From JBBQTQ01 sp038213135 (lineage in GTDB: Bacteria > Actinomycetota > Thermoleophilia > Gaiellales > Gaiellaceae): a stretch of 34,869 nucleotides of DNA. A model generated the notes under the pieces. It had not been told where the DNA came from and ran no database searches. It saw nothing but the letters and a program-made list of their open reading frames with translations. Below are positions 30,392 to 34,869 of the stretch, piece after piece. Positions within the stretch are counted from its first letter, which is position 1. Each line of letters opens with the position of its first letter. The position numbers and the translations under genes were made by a program. The stretch is from assembly GCA_038213135.1 (NCBI GenBank), contig JBBQTQ010000020.1, forward strand, positions 1-34,869, in the 5' to 3' direction.

Positions 30392-31348
30392 CTAAGCCTT
30401 CTCCGCTGCGCGCAGCTTTGCCGAGGCCGAGCGCGGGTTCGCCGCCAGCTCACGCGCGGCCGGGCGCACTGCCTTGCGGGTCAACACTCGCAGCACCGGC
30501 TCGCGGCCGCAGTTGCAGATCGGGAACTCGGGCGGGCAGATGCAGCCACGCTCCTCGTCGCGGAAGGTGTGCTTGACGATCCGATCCTCGAGCGAGTGGA
30601 AGCTGATCACCGCGAGTCGGCCGCCCGGCCGCAGCATCTCGATCGCCGCGGGCAGGGCACGCTCGAGCTCGCCGAGCTCGTCGTTGACCGCGATCCGCAG
30701 CGCCTGGAACACGCGCTTGGCCGGGTGACCCTCACCGAACCGCGCCGGTGCCGGGATCGCCGACTTGATCGTCTCGACGAGCTCGCCGGTCCGCTCGAAA
30801 GGCTCCTGCTTGCGGCGCCTGACGATCGCGCGGGCGATCTGGCGCGCGTACCGCTCCTCGCCGTAGCGCCGGAAGATGGTGGCCAGCGCCCGCTCGTCCT
30901 CCTCGTTGACGAGGTCGGCGGCGGACGGCTCGGCCGAGGGGTCCATCCGCATGTCGAGCGGCGCATCCGTCGCGTACGAGAACCCGCGCTCCGGCCGGTC
31001 GAGCTGCATCGAGGAGACGCCGAGGTCGAGCAGGATCGCGTCGGCCTTGATCCCGTTCGCGGCGAGCTGGCCGAGGACGGTCGAGAACTCGCCTCGCAGG
31101 AAGCGGGCCTGCACCCCGGTTGAGCGCCGGAAGCGCTCGAAGTAGGCACGCGCATCCGGGTCGCGGTCGATCGCGGTCAGCTTGCCGCGACCGGAGAGGT
31201 CGGCGGCGAGCAGCGATGCGTGGCCGCCGGCGCCGAAGGTGGCGTCGACGACATTGTCGCCCGGCCGGACGGCGAGGAGGTCTCGCACCTCCTCCCAGAG
31301 AACCGGGAAATGATCAGTCGCGCTTGGTTGCAAGACGTTCGGCAACAT
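30392..31348 (-). CDS. rsmH: 16S rRNA (C1402) N4-methyltransferase
   Basis: This is a 318-aa SAM-dependent methyltransferase, formerly MraW. The N-terminus DHFPVLWEEV is followed by the SAM motif VVDATFGAGGHASLL. DAILLDLGVSSMQLDRPERGFSY, FRYGEERYARQIARAI and GGRLAVISFHSLEDRIVKH are family hallmarks. CICPPEFPICNCG near the end is the usual Cys-rich patch. The ATG at 31348 has GAAGGGAG 8 nt upstream. It lies 35 bp inside the 3' end of mraZ. Confidence 0.96.
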   Translation of the reverse strand: MLPNVLQPSATDHFPVLWEEVRDLLAVRPGDNVVDATFGAGGHASLLAADLSGRGKLTAIDRDPDARAYFERFRRSTGVQARFLRGEFSTVLGQLAANGIKADAILLDLGVSSMQLDRPERGFSYATDAPLDMRMDPSAEPSAADLVNEEDERALATIFRRYGEERYARQIARAIVRRRKQEPFERTGELVETIKSAIPAPARFGEGHPAKRVFQALRIAVNDELGELERALPAAIEMLRPGGRLAVISFHSLEDRIVKHTFRDEERGCICPPEFPICNCGREPVLRVLTRKAVRPAARELAANPRSASAKLRAAEKA

Positions 31349-31748
31349 GCTCAGCACTCCCTTCGACTTCCCGCATCTGGTCCCTCCAGGCGGCGCGGTC
31401 CCAGATCTCGAGGTGGTCGTAGACACCTGCGACGACGACGTCGCGGCCGAGCTTGGCGTGGTCGATCAGGGCCGACGGCACGTTGATCCGGCCTTGCTTG
31501 TCCGGCTCGAACTCGGCTGCTCCGGAGAAGAAGTGGCGCTGCATCATTCGGTCGTCTCGGCTGAGAGGGTCGAGCGAACCGAGCCGCGAGTCGAGAAGCC
31601 CCTGCCATTGCTCCCGGCCGTAGACGTAGAGACAGCCGTCCATCCCGCGCGTGACGACACCGCCGTCCGCGAAGGCCTGACGGAACTTGGCCGGGAGGGT
31701 GAGGCGGTTCTTCTCATCGATCGTGTGCTCGTGCTCACCGAGTAGCAT
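31314..31748 (-). CDS. mraZ: Transcriptional regulator MraZ
   Basis: This 144-aa protein has two SpoVT-AbrB-like domains, seen as DEKNRLTLPAKFR (residues about 11-23) and DKQGRINVPSALIDHAKLG (about 85-103). MraZ forms ring-shaped oligomers and binds repeated boxes in its own promoter to control the dcw operon. Exactly such a box lies just upstream. It is the first gene of the cluster. The 3' end overlaps rsmH by 35 bp. Confidence 0.96.
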   Translation of the reverse strand: MLLGEHEHTIDEKNRLTLPAKFRQAFADGGVVTRGMDGCLYVYGREQWQGLLDSRLGSLDPLSRDDRMMQRHFFSGAAEFEPDKQGRINVPSALIDHAKLGRDVVVAGVYDHLEIWDRAAWRDQMREVEGSAEHVAERLATKRD

Positions 31749-31751
31749 CGT

Positions 31752-31786
31752 CCACTGCGCGCCACTCTACTCCACTTCACACCACT
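31752..31786 (-). promoter_or_regulatory. MraZ box: four AGTGG units at a 10-bp period
   Basis: On the plus strand CCACT occurs at 31752, 31762, 31772 and 31782, exactly 10 bp apart (AGTGG N5 on the coding strand). A fifth, off-register CCACT is at 31803. Known MraZ boxes are short G-rich units separated by 5 nt, usually three. The array covers the -10 and spacer of the mraZ promoter, so binding would repress. Confidence 0.85.
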
Positions 31787-31792
31787 TCGCAA
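31764..31792 (-). promoter_or_regulatory. mraZ/dcw promoter
   Basis: The -35 TTGCGA (31792-31787) and -10 TAGAGT (31769-31764) have a 17-bp spacer. The predicted start near 31757 leaves a leader of fewer than 10 nt before the ATG at 31748. MraZ-box units overlap the -10 and fill the spacer. Confidence 0.6.
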
Positions 31793-31812
31793 CCCTTTTC
31801 TTCCACTCTCGA

Positions 31813-32622
31813 TCAGAATGCGAGTTGGCCCGCGAAGGCACCGCGCCCGGTCAGCGCATGGGCCCCGCAGCGGGCCGCGAACGCCAGCGTCGCCTGCAGC
31901 TCCCACGGATGTGCGAGCCCGTAGGTGAGGCCGGCCGCGAACGAGTCGCCGGCGCCGTAGGAATCGACGATCAGGCCCGGGAGCGAGGCCGCAGGGAAAG
32001 GGCCGCCGGGCTTCGCGACACCGCCCTCGGCTCCTGCGGTCCGGACGACCAGCCGCGGCGGTGGCTCGAGGTCGCCGGGCCGGTAGACCTCGCCGGCATC
32101 GCGGCTGCTGCCCACGAGGGCATCCAGCTCGAGTCCCGCCTCGCGGAGCACGTCGAGTGCGCGGGGCGTCGCGACGAGCACCCGCGCAGCGCGGGCGGCG
32201 CGAACCGCGTCGGCGTCGCCGCCCGTGAAGTAGACGGCGTCCATCCGCGCCAGCTCGTCCCAGGGCAGCGGGTCGTCACGTTGCGCGACGAGCCGGTCGC
32301 CGACGACGGTGATCGTCCGCTCGCCCGCCTGGTCGACGAAGACGACGGCGCGGCGCTGTGGCTCCGGTCGCCAGGCGACGTGGAGCCGCACGCCGAGCGA
32401 GGTGAGCGTCTGCTCGGAACGGAGTCCGAGCTCGTCGCCGCCGAGCGCCGTGAAGAAGTCGCAGCGGCCGGCGAGCTTGGCGAGCTGCACCGCCGCCACT
32501 CCCCCGCCCCCGCCCGGTTCCGCCCAGGCCTCGTCCGCGTGCACGATTTCGCCCTGCGCGGGCACGCGCGACACTCGGACGAACTCGATCCACTCGACGT
32601 GCCCGACGACCGCGAAACGCAT
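31813..32622 (-). CDS. PfkB-family carbohydrate/nucleoside kinase
   Basis: This 269-aa ribokinase-fold protein has a GGGGGVAAVQLAKLAG motif near residues 37-52 (PfkB signature 1 region). Near the C-terminus the anion-hole motif DSYGAGDSFAAGLTYGLA has the catalytic Asp in GAGD. Substrate residues are not diagnostic; a sugar or nucleoside is possible. It lies just upstream of the mraZ promoter in the same direction and could be read through into the dcw cluster. It is divergent from the sigma-factor gene, 45 bp away. Confidence 0.85.
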   Translation of the reverse strand: MRFAVVGHVEWIEFVRVSRVPAQGEIVHADEAWAEPGGGGGVAAVQLAKLAGRCDFFTALGGDELGLRSEQTLTSLGVRLHVAWRPEPQRRAVVFVDQAGERTITVVGDRLVAQRDDPLPWDELARMDAVYFTGGDADAVRAARAARVLVATPRALDVLREAGLELDALVGSSRDAGEVYRPGDLEPPPRLVVRTAGAEGGVAKPGGPFPAASLPGLIVDSYGAGDSFAAGLTYGLAHPWELQATLAFAARCGAHALTGRGAFAGQLAF

Positions 32623-32667
32623 GGCCGCAGTCTCACAACTCGGGGTTCGGCCGCGTTAAGGAGAATG

Positions 32668-33126
32668 ATGGAGCGCGTGCACGTGCCGCCGTTCGAGAGC
32701 TTCTACGCAGAGCACCGCGACCAGGTCTACCGGCTCCTGACCCGGCGGCTCGGGCGCCAGCGCGCGGAGGACGCCTTCCAGGAGACGTTCCTGCGAGCGT
32801 TGCGAGCCTACCCGCGTCTCCAGCACACCGAGAACCTGCGCGCCTGGGTATTGACCATCGCCTCGAACGTCGCCATCGACACCTCACGCCGCCCATACGA
32901 CGGCGCCGAGGTTCCGGACCTCGAGTCCGTCGACCAGCCCCCCGCCTATGCGGAGTTGAAGGACATGACCGACGGCCTGCCGCCGAAGGAACGCCGGGCG
33001 GTCGTGCTGCGCTACGGCTACGACCTCAGCTACGAGCAGATCGGAGCTGCGATCGGCGCGAGCGCCGAAGCGGCACGCCAGGCCGCCTCGTCCGGAGTCC
33101 GCCGCTTGCGAAAGGAGCTTTCATGA
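32668..33126 (+). CDS. ECF-type RNA polymerase sigma factor
   Basis: This is a 152-aa sigma-70-family protein. Region 2 is FYAEHRDQVYRLLTRRLGRQ through AEDAFQETFLRALRAYPRL and LRAWVLTIASNVAIDTSRR. Region 4 is LPPKERRAVVLRYGYDLSYEQIGAAIGASAEAARQ, with a helix-turn-helix. The linker is short. The AAGGAG at 32658-32663 favours the ATG at 32668; another ATG lies at 32665. No anti-sigma gene follows. Instead its stop overlaps the ogt start (ATGA). Confidence 0.88.
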   Translation: MERVHVPPFESFYAEHRDQVYRLLTRRLGRQRAEDAFQETFLRALRAYPRLQHTENLRAWVLTIASNVAIDTSRRPYDGAEVPDLESVDQPPAYAELKDMTDGLPPKERRAVVLRYGYDLSYEQIGAAIGASAEAARQAASSGVRRLRKELS

Positions 33127-33689
33127 CCGTCTCACCCGAGCTCGACGGCCGTTTCCGCGAAGCCGCGGTCTCCGCGGGTCTCGTCGACGTCGCGTACGAC
33201 CTGGCCGACACGCCGGTCGGCGAGTTGCTCGTCGCCACGACTGATCGCGGGTTGTGCCGGATCTACTTCGACCCGGCCGGCGGCGAGGAGCGCCTCGCCT
33301 CGCTCTACGGCCGGCGGGTGCTGCGGGTGCCCCAGCGTCTCGACCCGGTCAAGCGCCAGCTCGACGAGTACTTCGAGGGCACGCGTACGGACTTCGACCT
33401 CGAGACCGACCTGCGCTACGTCCCGGAGTTCCACCGGCTCGTGCTGGCCGAGCTCGCGCTCGTCCCATTTGGCCAGCTGACGACCTACGGCGCGCTGGCG
33501 GCCAAGGTCGGCCATCCACGCGCGGCACGCGCCGTCGGCGGTGCGATGAACAAGAACCCGGTGCCGATCGTCCTGCCGTGCCACCGCGTCGTCGGCTCGA
33601 ACGGCAGCCTCACGGGCTACGGCGGCGGCCTGCACCGCAAGCGGTCGCTGCTCGAGCTGGAGGGCGCTCTGGGAGAGTTATCGCTGTGA
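33123..33689 (+). CDS. ogt: O6-alkylguanine-DNA alkyltransferase
   Basis: This is a 188-aa suicide DNA-repair protein. The acceptor C153 lies in IVLPCHRVVGSNGSLTGYGGGL. The DNA-binding helix-turn-helix is LVPFGQLTTYGALAAKVGHPRAARAVGGAMNKN. The N-terminal domain has TPVGELLVATTDRGL. The first 20 or so residues (SPELDGRFREAAVSAGLVDV) extend beyond the usual start, and a small extra function there is possible. It is coupled to the sigma gene by ATGA and to the VOC gene by GTGA. Confidence 0.93.
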   Translation: MTVSPELDGRFREAAVSAGLVDVAYDLADTPVGELLVATTDRGLCRIYFDPAGGEERLASLYGRRVLRVPQRLDPVKRQLDEYFEGTRTDFDLETDLRYVPEFHRLVLAELALVPFGQLTTYGALAAKVGHPRAARAVGGAMNKNPVPIVLPCHRVVGSNGSLTGYGGGLHRKRSLLELEGALGELSL

Positions 33690-34069
33690 GCGACCGCGTG
33701 CTGGGCATCGGCGGCGTCTTCGTCCGCGCACGTGAGCCGGAGAAGTTGCGCGCCTGGTACGCGGAGCAACTCGGGATCGAGCTGCAGCCGTTCGGCGGCA
33801 CCGTCTTCCGTGCGGAGTTGGGCGACGTGACGGTCTAGCACCTGATGGGCGAAGACGACAGCTACTTCGGGCGAGCGGAGCAGCGGTCGATGCTCAACTA
33901 CCGCGTCGCCGACCTCGACGCGATGCTCGAGCAGCTCCGCGTGGGGGGCGTCGAGGTGGACGAGCGAGTCGAGGAGTCCGAGCACGGCCGCTTCGGCTGG
34001 GCCACCGACCCGGAGGGCAACCGCTTCGAGCTCTGGCAACCGCCGCCAGGCCGCTACCCCGAGGGCTGA
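33686..34069 (+). pseudogene. VOC-family (glyoxalase/bleomycin-resistance-like) gene with in-frame TAG
   Basis: The GTG at 33686 (GTGA overlap with ogt, GGGAGAG upstream) starts a VOC protein: GIGGVFVRAREPEKLRAWY up to GDVTV. A TAG at codon 51 (33836-33838) interrupts it. The same frame then continues without a shift through YFGRAEQRSMLNYRVADLDA and GRFGWATDPEGNRFELWQPP to 34069, for 127 residues in all. Family members have one continuous domain here. One G-to-A change (TGG to TAG) would explain the stop. The rest looks well kept, so this is a recent mutation, readthrough or a base-call error. Confidence 0.75.
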
Positions 34070-34087
34070 GCCGCCGGTCCCGAAGGG

Positions 34088-34117
34088 CCATGACCGGTGA
34101 CAGTCACCGGTCAATGG
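34088..34117. terminator. Strong hairpin between the VOC gene and the convergent regulator
   Basis: TGACCGGTGA CAG TCACCGGTCA (34091-34113) is a perfect 10-bp stem with a 3-nt loop. CCA/TGG extends it with one bulge. It lies 18 bp after the VOC stop and 36 bp after the regulator stop. It is probably a two-way terminator. Confidence 0.65.
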
Positions 34118-34153
34118 CTCGAATGGACAGACGCGCTCGAAGGGGTCGCGACG

Positions 34154-34828
34154 CTACGCCGAGGGCTGTGCCGGCTCGAGCAGGCGGTAGCCGACGCCCC
34201 AGACGTTCAGGACGTAGCGAGCTTCGCCGTCGGCGCAGAGCTTGCGCCGCAGGCGCGAGGCGTGGGAGTCGAGTGTCCGCGTTCGCCCCAACGAGCGGAA
34301 TCCCCACACCTCGCGCAGCAGCTCTTCCTTGGTGAACACGCGCGTCGGCTCGCTCGCCAGCTTCAGCAGGAGCTCGTACTCGCGCGCGGCCAGCAAGACC
34401 CGGCGCCCGGCAACCGTCACGCAGCGCGTCAGTCGGTCGACGTAGATCTCGGCCACCTGAATCGTCTCCGGCTCGGTCCGCGCAGACCGGCGCAGCACCG
34501 CGCGGATCCGCCAGAGCAGCTCCTCGTAGACGAACGGCTGGGCCACGTAGTCGTCACAGCCGCGCGCGAACGCGCGCACGCGGTCGATCGCGCCCGCCTG
34601 CTCGCGGCCGAGCACGATCACGGGCACGCGCGAGTCGCGTGCCCGCAGCCGGTCGGTGACGTCCAGCTCGTCCGCGACGAGCACGAGATCGGGCCGGGCG
34701 CGCTCGGCGATGTCGAGCGCCTCCTCGGACGCGGCGACGCGAAGCACGTCGTACCCGTGAGCGGTCAGGTGCTGCTCGAGCGCGGATCCGTTGGGCTCGC
34801 CATCGGCGAGGAGCAGCGCAGCAGACAT
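34154..34828 (-). CDS. OmpR/PhoB-type regulator with a degenerate receiver
   Basis: This is a 224-aa protein. Residues 1-112 have the receiver fold, but the pocket is lost. The acidic pair is D9-G10 (LLLADGEPN), the phosphoacceptor position is A52 (PDLVLVAD), the Thr position is G74 (VPVIVLGRE) and the Lys position is Q97 (DDYVAQPF). Residues about 125-220 are an intact OmpR winged helix (REYELLLKLASEPTRVFTKEELLREVW; LDSHASRLRRKL; VWGVGYRL). Control by phosphorylation is unlikely. It may act constitutively or through another signal. No histidine kinase is seen. Confidence 0.88.
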   Translation of the reverse strand: MSAALLLADGEPNGSALEQHLTAHGYDVLRVAASEEALDIAERARPDLVLVADELDVTDRLRARDSRVPVIVLGREQAGAIDRVRAFARGCDDYVAQPFVYEELLWRIRAVLRRSARTEPETIQVAEIYVDRLTRCVTVAGRRVLLAAREYELLLKLASEPTRVFTKEELLREVWGFRSLGRTRTLDSHASRLRRKLCADGEARYVLNVWGVGYRLLEPAQPSA

Positions 34829-34869
34829 GCGACGACCGTATCGCCGTCCGGCCCGCTCGACCAGATGTC

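Noticed and set aside
34090..34335. An 81-codon plus-strand frame starting in the hairpin at 34091
   Set aside because: It begins inside a terminator-like stem and is antisense to the regulator, with Arg-rich composition.

Overview
The window is about 35 kb of very GC-rich, gene-dense DNA. Its genes use ATG, GTG, TTG and probably CTG starts, and many overlap by the 4-nt pattern NTGA. It looks like the chromosome of a high-GC actinobacterium. A deep lineage such as Thermoleophilia (Gaiellales or Solirubrobacterales) is my inference. It rests on a mraZ-to-ftsZ division/cell-wall (dcw) cluster without ftsA, a split glycine decarboxylase, futalosine-pathway menaquinone genes and many apparently leaderless transcripts. 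I saw no tRNA, rRNA, CRISPR array or intact insertion sequence. No gap without a gene exceeds about 155 bases. Bases 1-49 hold nothing I can assign.

Layout. (1) 50-12.3 kb is a housekeeping region of short divergent and convergent units: a receiver protein with an M3-type peptidase; a two-helix membrane protein; glutamyl-tRNA synthetase; an nfo-mqnB-mqnD operon; a HAD hydrolase / Cys-rich protein / peptidoglycan-binding protein operon; a Ca2+/H+ antiporter; threonine aldolase; rlmN; an R2-like ligand-binding oxidase; and a GGCT-like protein. Several divergent pairs are separated by only 17-36 bp, with two-way -10 elements set 6-9 bp from both start codons. (2) 12.4-16.7 kb holds gcvT-gcvH-gcvPA-gcvPB on the minus strand, 18 bp downstream of ftsZ. 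(3) 16.7-31.8 kb is the dcw cluster on the minus strand, in transcription order mraZ, rsmH, ftsL, ftsI, murE, murF, mraY, a 79-aa unknown gene, murD, ftsW, murG, murC, murB, ftsQ, ftsZ. A MraZ box of four CCACT/AGTGG units on an exact 10-bp period lies at the head, and ftsZ has its own promoter. (4) 31.8-34.8 kb holds a PfkB-family kinase, an ECF sigma factor coupled to an O6-alkylguanine-DNA alkyltransferase and a VOC-family gene broken by an in-frame TAG, and an OmpR-type regulator whose receiver has lost its phosphorylation pocket.

The most notable items are: a roughly 145-bp element with 16-bp inverted ends and flanking TA, sitting exactly between ftsL and ftsI; the unknown gene between mraY and murD, locked in by 4-nt overlaps on both sides; two-way, near-leaderless promoters; the degenerate response regulator; the sigma-Ogt coupling; a GltX lacking the usual Cys-rich insertion; and a two-copy intergenic motif with promoter-like spacing.
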